A DNA stretch of 64,000 nucleotides from Chloroflexota bacterium. GTDB taxonomy: Bacteria > Chloroflexota > Anaerolineae > Anaerolineales > Villigracilaceae. Positions 7,908 to 16,200 of this stretch are shown one piece after another. Within the stretch, counting starts at the first letter, position 1. Each line of letters starts with the position of its first letter. The translations under genes and the position numbers were made by a program. Under the pieces are notes generated by a model that was not told the origin of the DNA, did not search any database, and saw nothing but the letters and a program-made list of their open reading frames with translations. The stretch is taken from assembly GCA_016234485.1 (NCBI GenBank), contig JACRBL010000051.1:62001-126000 (forward strand), in the 5' to 3' direction.

Positions 7908-9007
7908 GCCAAGCCAACGCCTCGCCCTCCATCGAATGGGATTTCGGCACGGCCTACGAGCTATTCGCCAGCCTGCACGTTTTGCATCACCCCGGCCATT
8001 TCGGGCTTCGTCCCTCCTGGGCGGCAGGCGTACGTTCACGCATCCCGCCTGCCGAACGAAAATTCATGGAGGAGATGTTTCCCATCCTCGGCGTGCCGCT
8101 CCAATGGCTCCACGATCTGCCCGCGCCCAAAGACGCCATCAGCGCGCTTTGGGCGCTAAAGCAGATTCCGCCCGCCCAGCGCATGATCCATCTTCAAAAA
8201 TTGGACAAGCCCGCCCACGAAGGCGCTACCGCGGAGGAGACGGCCAAATTCAAACAATTCCACGAGACGCTGTTGCGGATCACGTCCGAGCGCGCCTGGA
8301 AACCCGAAGACGTTGATTTTTTTGTGAAGATTTTCAGACACAAAAACGAGGGCGTCAAACGGGAGGCCATTGAACGCGCGCTCAGTTGGTGGAGTCGCCC
8401 CGAAGAGATGGGCGAGATCATGTTCTCCGCCCTGCAAGCCTACTACCAGGCTTTTTTTGAGGAGGAAGAAAAACGCGTCCTTCCCTACCTTCGGGCCGGA
8501 CTCGACCGCGCCCAGGCGCTGGCCACCCGCCTGCCGCTGAACGAGTTGTTCCTCGAACTTTCGCAGGGCGTGCAACTCGGCGATGAATTTATCGCCTCCA
8601 AATTTGTCTTCGCGCCCGCCTTCTGGACAACGCCGCTCATCTTCTTTGAAAAGCTGGACGCCGACACGCAGTTGATCGTCTTCGGGACGCGCCCCGCGGA
8701 TGTGTCCGCCGTCCCTGGCGAAACCATCCCCGACGGGCTGGTGCGTTCGCTGAAAGCGCTGGCGGACCCCACCCGTTTGAAGATCCTCTTCTATCTCTCG
8801 CGCGAGAGCCTCACCCCGTCTGAACTGGCGCGGAAACTGCAATTGCGCGCGCCGACCGTCATCCATCACTTGAACGATCTTCGTCTCGCGAGCCTGGTGG
8901 AACTTTCGATGGAACACGGCGAGAAGCGCTACGCCATCCGTCAGCAGGCGCTCGGTGCGACGTTCGATAATCTCTCGGCTTTTTTGCAAGGGAGTTCGGA
9001 AGAGTAA
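7904..9007 (+). CDS. ArsR-family transcriptional regulator with long N-terminal domain
   Basis: This 367 aa protein is predicted to be a DNA-binding regulator. Residues about 1-280 are a helical region of the DUF5937-like type often placed before an HTH in such regulators. Residues about 285-345 form the winged helix: LVRSLKALADPTRLKILFYL, then SELARKLQLRAPTVIHHLN as the recognition helix. It starts inside the preceding small gene (4-base overlap) and is followed by a hairpin-rich spacer and an MFS transporter. The 17-bp repeats at 7204-7254 are a plausible target for autoregulation. The ligand is unknown; no metal-binding cysteine motif is apparent. Confidence 0.8.
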   Translation: MSQANASPSIEWDFGTAYELFASLHVLHHPGHFGLRPSWAAGVRSRIPPAERKFMEEMFPILGVPLQWLHDLPAPKDAISALWALKQIPPAQRMIHLQKLDKPAHEGATAEETAKFKQFHETLLRITSERAWKPEDVDFFVKIFRHKNEGVKREAIERALSWWSRPEEMGEIMFSALQAYYQAFFEEEEKRVLPYLRAGLDRAQALATRLPLNELFLELSQGVQLGDEFIASKFVFAPAFWTTPLIFFEKLDADTQLIVFGTRPADVSAVPGETIPDGLVRSLKALADPTRLKILFYLSRESLTPSELARKLQLRAPTVIHHLNDLRLASLVELSMEHGEKRYAIRQQALGATFDNLSAFLQGSSEE

Positions 9008-9040
9008 CCAGGGCGACTATAAGTCGCACCAACATTTGCG

Positions 9041-9168
9041 AAGCCGACCTCACCTGCACTTGCGCCAGGCGCAAGTGTCGTCGGCTAGGCGTTTTAGTCA
9101 GCGAAGGCTGACTTTACAAGCGTTGTGGCGATTCCCTGGCACAGCCCGCCAGGGCAGTGTGAATCGCC
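9041..9168. repeat. Cluster of three hairpins in the ArsR-MFS spacer
   Basis: The 186-bp spacer holds consecutive hairpins: AGCCGAC/GTCGGCT enclosing CACTTGCGC/GCGCAAGTG (9041-9087), AGTCAGC/GCTGACT (about 9096-9113), and GGCGATTC/GAATCGCC enclosing CTGGC/GCCAG (9127-9168). None has a T-tract. The MFS start follows shortly after, with AAGGA. Confidence 0.55.
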
Positions 9169-9193
9169 GAGCCTGAGCAATTACAAGGAATAA

Positions 9194-10480
9194 ATGAATT
9201 TCTCAAACTTTCGCAAGTTCAATCCCTTCCGCATTTTCAGGGAATATGGATCACGCGTACGCGATTTCACTCCCAACGCGCGGCTCTATCTTTCAAACGT
9301 CATCATCACCGGCGCGGTGATGGGAGTCTTCCGCCTGCTGTTCAATTTCTTCGTCCTCAGCCTCGGCTTTGACGAGGCCATGCTGGGCAATCTCATCACC
9401 ACCAGCAGTGTCGTGGCCTTGATCGCGGCCCTGCCGATGGGTTACCTGGCCGACACGCTCGGGCGCAAAGGGTCGCTCCTTATTTCGGGCGCGCTGTTAA
9501 GCGCGTCCATTCTCGCGATGGCGATCTGGCCCAGCCAGGAAATGTTCTACGCGATGAACGTGGTTTCGGGCGTGGCGCAAAGCCTGGCGGGCGTCACCAT
9601 GTCGCCATTCCTGATGGAGAACAGTTCCGAAAAGGAACGCACCTACCTATTCAGTTTCGGGCAGGGACTGATGATGACCATGGCATCCGTCGGCAATTGG
9701 ATCGGCGGCTACCTCCCCACCTGGATGGGAAACGCGCAGAACGCGTCCGCCACGAGCAGTACGGCCTACGGGAGTTCGGTCTTCGTGGTCGGCATCGGCG
9801 CGGCGCTCGCGATTTTGCCGCTGGTCTTTCTCTCCTCGCCGCGTCTCGAACGCGGACAGCGCGCCGTCTTCGCTCCGTTCCAATACGCGGCGAAGCACCC
9901 GATGCTCCTTGGCAAGCTCATCCTGCCGATGTTGCTCACATCGCTCGGCGCGGGACTCATCATGCCATTCATGAACGTGTTCTTCCGCCAGGTGCATCAC
10001 CAGCCCGATCCCGTCATCGGGACGCTGTTCGCGTGGGGCTCGCTCGCGATGGGACTCGGACTGCTGGCCGCGCCGCCCCTCGCGGAGCGGACGGGGAAGA
10101 TTCAACTCGTGGTCATCACGCAGGGACTATCCATCCCCTTTCTGATATTGCTCGGCTTCTCGCCCATCTTCTGGGTGGGCGCGGCCGCGTATTACATCCG
10201 CCTCTCGCTGATGAACATGAGCAGTCCCGTTTATCAGACGTTCGTGATGGAGCATGTGGAACCGTCCTCGCGGGCAACGGTGGCGAGTCTCACCAGCATG
10301 TCGTGGAATTTCGGCTGGGCAGTCAGCCCCTCCATTAGCGGCTGGTTGCAGGTGCAATATGGCTTCGGACCAGCCTTCATCGGCACGATCATCCTTTACA
10401 CGATCTCGGTTGTGATGTATTGGGCGTTCTTCTGGCGAAAAAGCGAGGAGGCTGTGATCGTCCCCGTTTCGGCTGATTGA
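9194..10480 (+). CDS. MFS transporter
   Basis: This is a 428 aa integral membrane permease of the major facilitator superfamily. AAGGA precedes the ATG. Twelve hydrophobic segments can be counted, with the MFS loop 2-3 motif GYLADTLGRKGSLLISG around residues 82-98. An N-terminal ~35 residue cytoplasmic segment precedes the first helix. The substrate cannot be read from the sequence. The position after an ArsR-type regulator suggests an export function under its control, but the spacer with hairpins could separate them. The downstream terminator closes the unit. Confidence 0.85.
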   Translation: MNFSNFRKFNPFRIFREYGSRVRDFTPNARLYLSNVIITGAVMGVFRLLFNFFVLSLGFDEAMLGNLITTSSVVALIAALPMGYLADTLGRKGSLLISGALLSASILAMAIWPSQEMFYAMNVVSGVAQSLAGVTMSPFLMENSSEKERTYLFSFGQGLMMTMASVGNWIGGYLPTWMGNAQNASATSSTAYGSSVFVVGIGAALAILPLVFLSSPRLERGQRAVFAPFQYAAKHPMLLGKLILPMLLTSLGAGLIMPFMNVFFRQVHHQPDPVIGTLFAWGSLAMGLGLLAAPPLAERTGKIQLVVITQGLSIPFLILLGFSPIFWVGAAAYYIRLSLMNMSSPVYQTFVMEHVEPSSRATVASLTSMSWNFGWAVSPSISGWLQVQYGFGPAFIGTIILYTISVVMYWAFFWRKSEEAVIVPVSAD

Positions 10481-10520
10481 ATTTTTGCTATTGCTGGTTA
10501 AAAATAAAACCCCATCGCAC

Positions 10521-10601
10521 CGTCATTGCGAGGGTGATCTTCCCGAAGCAATCCCCGCGTCTATGGAGGAGATTGCTTCGCAACAAACGCTCGCAACGAC
10601 G
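10521..10601. repeat. Dispersed palindromic element, copy B
   Basis: The arms CGTCATTGCGAG and CTCGCAACGACG enclose GAAGCAATC and GATTGCTTC. The length is 81 bp. It lies between the MFS stop and that gene's terminator. Confidence 0.8.
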
Positions 10602-10611
10602 ACACGAACAC

Positions 10612-10646
10612 GAGCCGCCAACAGTCCAGATTGGCGGCTCTTTTTT
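10612..10646 (+). terminator. Rho-independent terminator after the MFS gene
   Basis: GAGCCGCCAA and TTGGCGGCTC form a 10-bp stem followed by six T residues. The convergent ABC-2 permease gene ends at 10648. Confidence 0.88.
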
Positions 10647-10647
10647 G

Positions 10648-11907
10648 TCAGGTGCGGAAGACCACTTCCTCGCGGTGGAACATCCACACCGCCAGGGCGA
10701 GCATTCCCGCGGCGTAAAGGATGGAGGAGACAAACATCACCGTCAGCGAGGCGGGGTCTATCTTGTCGCTGAGCAGGTCACGCATCGAGAGCATCGTTCC
10801 AAAAATGGGAATGGCGTAATGCCAGAGTTGAGGGACAAACTCATCCAGAAAGAACGCGATGAAAAAGACCCCACCCGAAAGAAAATTGAACGGCATCAAA
10901 TATGTGTTGGCTTCCTCGTCATTGCGCGCCCACGAGGAGATCATGATCTGCAACGCCGCGCTCAAAAAGACGATGATCAGCGGGGCTAACAGGAAGAGCC
11001 CGATCGCCAGAGGCTCGATGTGATAGCCCTGGATCCAGCCTTCCATGGCGGGTTTGGCGGAGGCCGCCGCGTCTTCCGCCGCAGATTGCGCATTCGTTAT
11101 TTCCCTGGGCATGACCCGCGACGACACCAGAATGAACAAGCCAAGCGAAAGGGCAATGGAAAGCATCGTAAGAAAAAACGTGGCTAAAATGTTGGCAACC
11201 ACCGCCAGGAATTTTGCGACCACCAAATCAAATCGGCTGATCGTGGTGAACAGGACGGGTTCCAACGTCAACTTTTTCTTTTCGCCCGCCACCGCCGCGA
11301 CCGCCACGGGCATCCCCGCGCCGAGGCCAAAGGACAGGATCACGCCTGGGATGAGCAGGCCAAGCAATGAGCCTGTCGTCTCCGTCTCGGACGCGACGTT
11401 TTCATCCAGCACGGTCAGCGGTTCGAGATATTCACCCGTCAATCCATTCTTTTGAAGGCGTTCGGTGAGCAACACGCTCTCATATTGGTTGAGCATGATG
11501 ATGAGCCGCTCGCGCGTCAGGTCAATCGAACGGCGTTCATCGGCAATTAAGATCACTTCCACCGTTTGGCCGTTCCGAATCTTTTCTTCATACCCAGGCG
11601 GGACGATCAACCCGACGGCATATTCCTTGTTCAAGACCAACTCGCGGACGTTCTGCGCTGAGATAGCCTTGATATCCGCTTCCTCTTCGAGATATTGGAT
11701 CAACGCGGGCGCGTACTCCATGCCTTGCACAGGAATGGAGATGGCGTCAGACGTCTGCCGAACCATGCGGCCAAAAATAAAGCCGTACGGGAGGACAAGC
11801 AATAATGGCACCCCGATGAAGATCGAAATCAGAGTCAGAATAATGCGACGTCGGTCGCGGACGATATCGAGAAATTCCTTGATGAAGACGACCCAGATTT
11901 TTTTCAC
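10648..11907 (-). CDS. natB: ABC-2 type transporter permease (NatB-like)
   Basis: This is the membrane subunit of an ABC exporter, 419 aa. A GTG start at 11907 is chosen because GGAGGTGG lies upstream and it overlaps the ATPase stop by four bases (GTGA). The frame extends further upstream only as a shadow of the ATPase gene. One N-terminal membrane segment is followed by a ~170 residue extracytoplasmic domain and five C-terminal segments, including VAGEKKKLTLEPVLFT, the cytoplasmic coupling motif of NatB/CcmB-type ABC-2 permeases, and a second AxNDEEANTYLMP block. The resemblance is to Na+ efflux NatAB, but the substrate is not proven. Confidence 0.8.
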   Translation of the reverse strand: MKKIWVVFIKEFLDIVRDRRRIILTLISIFIGVPLLLVLPYGFIFGRMVRQTSDAISIPVQGMEYAPALIQYLEEEADIKAISAQNVRELVLNKEYAVGLIVPPGYEEKIRNGQTVEVILIADERRSIDLTRERLIIMLNQYESVLLTERLQKNGLTGEYLEPLTVLDENVASETETTGSLLGLLIPGVILSFGLGAGMPVAVAAVAGEKKKLTLEPVLFTTISRFDLVVAKFLAVVANILATFFLTMLSIALSLGLFILVSSRVMPREITNAQSAAEDAAASAKPAMEGWIQGYHIEPLAIGLFLLAPLIIVFLSAALQIMISSWARNDEEANTYLMPFNFLSGGVFFIAFFLDEFVPQLWHYAIPIFGTMLSMRDLLSDKIDPASLTVMFVSSILYAAGMLALAVWMFHREEVVFRT

Positions 11908-12656
11908 GATACCACCTCCACATCTGTGCGTCCGAGCAGGGACAGGAACGCGTCTTCGAGATTGGGCTTGCCCGTTCGTGTGAGCAGGTCGGCGGGAGTC
12001 CCCTCCGCGACGACGCGCCCCGCGTCCAGTAGGATGAGGCGGTCGCAGAGTTTTTCGGCCTCGCTCAATATGTGCGTCGAGACGATCACGCACTTGCCCA
12101 ACTTTTTGCTGTCGGCGATCAGGCCGCGCACCTGGCGGGCGCTCATCACGTCCAGACCGCTGGTGGGTTCATCGAGCAAAATGTGTTGCGGGTTGTGGAT
12201 CAGCGTGCGCGCCAGCGCCACCTTTTGGCTCATGCCTTTGGAAAAACGCTTGCACTCGCGGTCGGCGTAGGATTGCATTTCAAAGAGCGCGATCAACTCG
12301 TCAATGCGCCGCTCCAGCGCCGGCCCGCCCAGGCCGTAGAAAATACCAAACATCCGCAAATGTTCGCGCGGCGTGAAACGTTCGTAGAGACCCCAATATT
12401 CGGGCAAAATTCCCAAACAGCCGCGCGCCTGCTTTGCCTGTTTGCGGGTGTCGTAGCCGCCCACGCGCGCCGCGCCGTCGGTGGGCGTGAGCACGGTGGA
12501 CAGGATGCGCATGATGGTGGTCTTGCCCGCGCCGTTCGGGCCGAGCAGGCCAATCACGTCGCCGTCGTTCACGCGAAACGAAATCCCGTCCACGGCGGTG
12601 AATTTCTTGAACCATTTTTGTCGAAAGCGTTTACTCAAATTCTCAACTTCGATCAT
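11904..12656 (-). CDS. natA: ABC-2 transporter ATP-binding protein (NatA-like)
   Basis: This is a 250 aa ATPase powering the exporter encoded by the overlapping downstream permease gene. Walker A GPNGAGKTT is near residue 39, followed by Q-loop-region GILPEYWGLYERFTP, signature RFSKGMSQKVALAR, Walker B ILLDEPTSGLD and switch VSTHILSEAEKL. The C-terminal GKPNLEDAFLSL is typical of ABC-2 ATPases. It is read divergently from the flavoenzyme gene, with about 100 bp between the two starts. The NatA name is by overall likeness; a drug or polymer exporter is possible. Confidence 0.84.
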   Translation of the reverse strand: MIEVENLSKRFRQKWFKKFTAVDGISFRVNDGDVIGLLGPNGAGKTTIMRILSTVLTPTDGAARVGGYDTRKQAKQARGCLGILPEYWGLYERFTPREHLRMFGIFYGLGGPALERRIDELIALFEMQSYADRECKRFSKGMSQKVALARTLIHNPQHILLDEPTSGLDVMSARQVRGLIADSKKLGKCVIVSTHILSEAEKLCDRLILLDAGRVVAEGTPADLLTRTGKPNLEDAFLSLLGRTDVEVVS

Positions 12657-12757
12657 GGGCCGCCCCTTTCTATTGTGCGGTTTGGAATGGCAAAATTATA
12701 AACCAACCTCACCCCCGTTTGGATTACAATGACTCATCACATTACAGGTTGCATTCA

Positions 12758-14041
12758 ATGACCGACACGCATGACTACGACGTTCTCATCCTCGGCGCGG
12801 GGCCCGCGGGACTTTCGACCGCCCTGCATCTCGCGCGGGACTTTCCGCATCTAGCGCTTCGCGTCCTCATTCTGGACAAGGCGCGGCATCCTCGCCCCAA
12901 GCTTTGCGCGGGCGGGCTGACTCTCGACGCAGAATTGATTCTCTCCCGCCTCGGCCTGAACACCAACGAGATTCCTCATGCCGACGCGTCCGCGGCGCAT
13001 TTCGATTTCGCGGGCAAGGGACTCTCCGTCCGCAACGCGAAACGGCACACCCTGCGCGTCATCCGCCGCGATGAATTTGACGCGTGGTTGGCGGGGAAGG
13101 CAAGAGAGCAGGGAATCGAGATCAGAGAGCAGGTGATGGTAAAAGATGTTCGCCCCGATTCGGATGGCGTAACCGTGATCACTGGCGCGGGGGAATTTCG
13201 CGCAAAGATCGTCGTCGGCGCGGATGGCTCGAATGGGGTGACGCGGCGGTGTGTGTTGCCGCGCGAGGGCGTGCAGACCGCGCGGGTGCTGGAAGTAATT
13301 ACCCCCGAATCTGGCGTCATTGCGAGCCGCCTTCCTGAGCGGAGGGCGACGCTCTTTCGCCCGCAGTCGAAGGAAGGCGGGGAAGCAATCTCCTCGTCGG
13401 CGCGGGGATTGCTTCGTCGGGAAGATCGCCCTCCTCGCAATGACGAACATCAAAAAGATCACGCCTTCTTCGATTTCTTCGTCGTTCCCGCGGGCATCGA
13501 AGGGTATACGTGGGATTTTCCCACGCAGGTCAAAGGCCAGCCGATGCGATGCTGGGGGGTCTACGACGCGAACATGACCAATGGAGCGAAGCCGTCACTG
13601 AAAGAGACGCTCGCCGAAGAAATGGCGCGGCACGGTTTAGACTTGAACAACTACGAGTTGAAGGGACATCCCATCCGCTGGTACGAGCCGTGGACGAAGA
13701 TCTCCGTCCCGCGCGTTTTGCTCGTGGGCGACGCGGCGGGCGCGGATCCGCTTTTTGGGGAGGGCATCAGCCTGGCGCTGGGGTATGGCGCGCTGGCGTC
13801 GGCGGAGATCGGCGAAGCGCTGAGGCGAGGAGAATTCTCGTTCCGCAGATACCGCGCAAACGTCGCGCGAAGCGGATTGGGTCAAACGCTGTTGGCGCGC
13901 TGGGTCATCGCGCAGGTCGTCTATCAACTCAAATGGCGCTGGTTCCAGATCCTGCTTTGGAGACTGTTGAAGCCGATCGTTTTGATGGTGGCATGGATTT
14001 TTGTGTTGAATTGGGCGCGCAGGTTGCCAGTGAAAAAATAA
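12758..14041 (+). CDS. Geranylgeranyl reductase-family FAD oxidoreductase with an in-frame repeat insertion
   Basis: This flavoprotein probably reduces isoprenoid double bonds (lipid side chains, quinones or bacteriochlorophyll-like precursors). ATG 12758 is chosen because DYDVLILGAGPAGLSTALHL, the FAD Rossmann motif, follows within a few residues; an upstream TTG is possible. KLCAGGLT is the family substrate-loop motif, and VLLVGDAAGADPLFGEGIS is the second FAD motif. The length is 427 aa. Residues about 187-229 are encoded by a palindromic repeat element (13315-13445), inserted between VLEVITPE and DHAFFDFFVVPAG, which are normally close together. Without it the protein would be about 383 aa, the usual family size. 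Confidence 0.83.
   Translation: MTDTHDYDVLILGAGPAGLSTALHLARDFPHLALRVLILDKARHPRPKLCAGGLTLDAELILSRLGLNTNEIPHADASAAHFDFAGKGLSVRNAKRHTLRVIRRDEFDAWLAGKAREQGIEIREQVMVKDVRPDSDGVTVITGAGEFRAKIVVGADGSNGVTRRCVLPREGVQTARVLEVITPESGVIASRLPERRATLFRPQSKEGGEAISSSARGLLRREDRPPRNDEHQKDHAFFDFFVVPAGIEGYTWDFPTQVKGQPMRCWGVYDANMTNGAKPSLKETLAEEMARHGLDLNNYELKGHPIRWYEPWTKISVPRVLLVGDAAGADPLFGEGISLALGYGALASAEIGEALRRGEFSFRRYRANVARSGLGQTLLARWVIAQVVYQLKWRWFQILLWRLLKPIVLMVAWIFVLNWARRLPVKK
13315..13445. repeat. Dispersed palindromic element, copy C, inside the flavoenzyme coding sequence
   Basis: The arms CGTCATTGCGAG (13315-13326) and CTCGCAATGACG (13434-13445) are exact inverted repeats. The inner pair GAAGCAATC and GATTGCTTC is also present. 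The element is 131 bp and is read through without a stop in the gene frame. It is the longest copy; its left arm holds an extra ~50 bp segment with its own inverted parts (CGCCTTCC and GGAAGGCG). Confidence 0.85.
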
Positions 14042-14062
14042 TCCGATATACTACGAGCAGTT

Positions 14063-14830
14063 ATGGGATACGCAGACTTACACATTCACAGCATGCACAG
14101 CCACGATGCCACCACCACCGTCCGCGCCGTTTTGAAACAGGCCGCGGATGTTGGGCTGGATGTTGTTGCCATCACCGATCATGATGTCATCACGGGTTCG
14201 CTCGAAGCGCGCGAACTCGCGTCGGCATACAATGTGGAGGTGGTGACGGGCGCGGAGGTGACCACCGCCGAGGGACATCTGATTGCCCTGTATATTGACA
14301 AACTCCCCCCGATGGGCATGTCTTTGAACGATACGTTGTTGTGGATCGGGCATCACGGCGGCATCGCCATCGCGCCGCATCCGTTCAATCAATTGCCGAA
14401 TAGTCTTTCTCTGGATTCCGTCGTCGGCGTTTTCAATAACCCGCGCGCCAAGGGCGTGTTGAAGGGCATCGAGGTCTACAACATGGCGACGCGCAATTTC
14501 AGCGACACAGTGGAAAAACTTTCGGTGTACCTGCCGCTCGCCAAGACGGCCTCGAGCGACGCGCACGTGTATTGGGCGATCGGCGTAGGGCGAACACAGT
14601 TCAACGGCTCGAGCGCGGACGAATTGCGCGTGGCGCTGGACAAGGCCGCGACCGTGGCAATCCCCTTTGATGGACAAATGCCCGCCGCGCCGCTTTTGAG
14701 TTGGGTGCGCCGCATCTTCCTGCGCGGCATGGGCTACGCGTCGGATGCGTCTTCGGCCTCGTCGCCTGTCAATACGCAACGGTTCGATCGCAATGCGCTG
14801 TTGAAGGCGCGGAAGAAGTTGAAGAAATAG
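14063..14830 (+). CDS. PHP-domain phosphoesterase
   Basis: This 255 aa protein belongs to the PHP (polymerase and histidinol phosphatase) metal-dependent phosphoesterase family, related to 3',5'-nucleotide bisphosphate phosphatases such as YciV/RnaAM. Metal ligands are visible: DLHIHSMHS (residues 5-13), ITDHD (near 38), GAEVTT (near 60), PHPF (near 112) and the SSDAHV block (near 167). It starts 21 bp after the flavoenzyme stop and so may be co-transcribed with it. The last 50 residues are a basic tail (KARKKLKK) not needed for catalysis. The substrate is not determined by the sequence. Confidence 0.82.
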   Translation: MGYADLHIHSMHSHDATTTVRAVLKQAADVGLDVVAITDHDVITGSLEARELASAYNVEVVTGAEVTTAEGHLIALYIDKLPPMGMSLNDTLLWIGHHGGIAIAPHPFNQLPNSLSLDSVVGVFNNPRAKGVLKGIEVYNMATRNFSDTVEKLSVYLPLAKTASSDAHVYWAIGVGRTQFNGSSADELRVALDKAATVAIPFDGQMPAAPLLSWVRRIFLRGMGYASDASSASSPVNTQRFDRNALLKARKKLKK

Positions 14831-14840
14831 CGCACATCTG

Positions 14841-14861
14841 CCCTGGCGGGCGATGCCAGGG
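14841..14861. repeat. CCCTGGC/GCCAGGG hairpin between convergent genes
   Basis: A 7-bp stem with a 7-base loop lies between the stops of the PHP and recO genes. There is no T-tract. The arms match hairpins at 7562-7596 and 9127-9168. Confidence 0.45.
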
Positions 14862-14864
14862 ACA

Positions 14865-15629
14865 TTAATGTTGCGCTACTCGTTTGATAAAACCTGGGGT
14901 GTTTAATTCTCTTTCCAGCAAATACTGAAAATATCCCTGCATCACGGTCTCGATCTCTTTTTGCGTCTCGGCTTCGGGACGGGCGCGCATGGCGGCGCGG
15001 TAGTCACTGCGTTGGAAGTGGCGCAGATATTTGAGCGCTTCCACCGAGATCGGCCACAGGCCTGGCAGTCCATGTCCGCAACGGGGGCAGACGGCTCCTC
15101 CCAACGCGGCGGAGAAGAACTGGTCTTCGGGCTGGATCTCGGCGCCACAGTTGGCGCACTCCTGCAGTTGCGGACGGAATCCCAGCAGGTCGAGCAGGCG
15201 CATTTCGTAGGAGCGGATCGTCAGCCAGGGAGCGGGCTCGGTCGCGAGACGAGACAACGTCTCGGTGAGGAGGCGATAGAGAGGCGGCGACGCGCTTTCC
15301 TCGTCGGGGACGAAGCGGTCGAGCAGTTCCAGGACGTAGGCCGCGTAGCCCGTCAACGTCAGGTCGGCGCGCAGGGACGGGTACGCGTCCACCGTCTCGG
15401 CCTGGGTGACGATGAACATGTCACGTCCACGCGCGAGTTGCAATTTGACGCGCGTGAATGGTTCGAGATGTCCCGCCTTGCGCGAGGCGATCTTGCGGAC
15501 GCCCTTGGCTACCGCGCGCAACTTTCCCTGCTCGCGGGTGTAAAGCGTGAGCAGACGGTCGGCTTCGCCAAAGTCGCTGTGACGGAGGACGACGGCCTCG
15601 GCGCGGAGGGAGCGGAAATCGGTGGGCAT
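14865..15629 (-). CDS. recO: DNA repair protein RecO
   Basis: RecO promotes single-strand annealing and loads RecA with RecR in the RecFOR pathway. The protein is 254 aa, the usual length. The N-terminal OB fold (residues 8-85) has AVVLRHSDFGEADRLLTLYT and a GKLRAVAKGVRK strand. A helical domain follows, with the zinc finger CANCGAEI...CPRCGHG (about residues 158-188). It is transcribed away from the low-complexity spacer at 15639-15735. No operon partner is obvious: the PHP gene is convergent. Confidence 0.93.
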   Translation of the reverse strand: MPTDFRSLRAEAVVLRHSDFGEADRLLTLYTREQGKLRAVAKGVRKIASRKAGHLEPFTRVKLQLARGRDMFIVTQAETVDAYPSLRADLTLTGYAAYVLELLDRFVPDEESASPPLYRLLTETLSRLATEPAPWLTIRSYEMRLLDLLGFRPQLQECANCGAEIQPEDQFFSAALGGAVCPRCGHGLPGLWPISVEALKYLRHFQRSDYRAAMRARPEAETQKEIETVMQGYFQYLLERELNTPGFIKRVAQH

Positions 15630-15638
15630 GGGGGGGGG

Positions 15639-15735
15639 ACAGTAATCAGTGATCAGTAATCAGTGAACAGTGGGGGATACGAGTTACGTGTTGCGTGTTG
15701 CGTACTGAGTATTGCGTATTGCGTGTTCCGTGTGT
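15639..15735. repeat. Short-period repeat tracts upstream of recO
   Basis: Two tracts of degenerate short repeats are seen: 15639-15672 built from CAGTRATCAGT-like units and 15682-15735 built from GCGTRTTGCGT-like units. They lie between the recO start and the end of the EF-Tu domain 2 gene. They code for nothing evident. Confidence 0.6.
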
Positions 15736-15741
15736 ATCTGT

Positions 15742-16020
15742 CTACGGCTTCCAAGAGAAATCCAACTCAGACCCCGTCAGGATGTCTCCTGATTGGACGT
15801 CTTCCTTGCCGATGTCTTTCAGCAGGATGCCAGCATCGTCGCCAGCCTGGGCTTGGGATGTCACCTTCCGAAGGACTTCGACGCCAGAGACGACAGCGGT
15901 TTTGCTGGAACTCTTGCCTTGAATGCGGATCTCGTTTCCGACGGCAATGGTTCCACTTTCAATTCGACCCGTGACGACGGTTCCCCGCCCTTTGATGGAG
16001 AAAACATCTTGCACGGTCAT
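15742..16020 (-). CDS. Stand-alone EF-Tu domain 2-like protein
   Basis: This 92 aa protein corresponds to beta-barrel domain 2 of EF-Tu without the GTPase domain or domain 3: VQDVFSIKGRGTVVTGRIES, then VGNEIRIQG, TAVVSGVEVLRKV, AQAGDDAGILLKDIGKEDVQ. EF-Tu domain 2 binds the aminoacyl end of tRNA in the full factor. It is complete, not a pseudogene remnant: no flanking GTPase sequence exists. The ATG at 16020 has no ribosome site nearby; a good one (AGGAAAGG) lies about 40 bases upstream, and the frame is open from there through IPTNPTFR but without a standard start codon, so the true start may be a non-standard codon. Confidence 0.7.
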   Translation of the reverse strand: MTVQDVFSIKGRGTVVTGRIESGTIAVGNEIRIQGKSSSKTAVVSGVEVLRKVTSQAQAGDDAGILLKDIGKEDVQSGDILTGSELDFSWKP

Positions 16021-16200
16021 GCGGAAGGTGGGGTTGGTGGGTATGGTGGTTAATGTTAATCCTTTCCTGGTTTATTAGTGGATGGCGGGGTGAACTCTTC
16101 TTGGGAGCAGGAAAAAACTCGAGGCGAGGAAAATACTTAGGTTGTGCACAGAATCCCCAGAGTCAGGTGCGCGTTTTGTCGGGCACCCTTTGGGTAATAC

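Noticed and set aside
16080-16200. Remains of the missing GTPase or third domain of EF-Tu near the EF-Tu domain 2 gene
   Set aside because: All frames in the adjacent 120 bp and in the upstream gene were read without any EF-Tu-like sequence.
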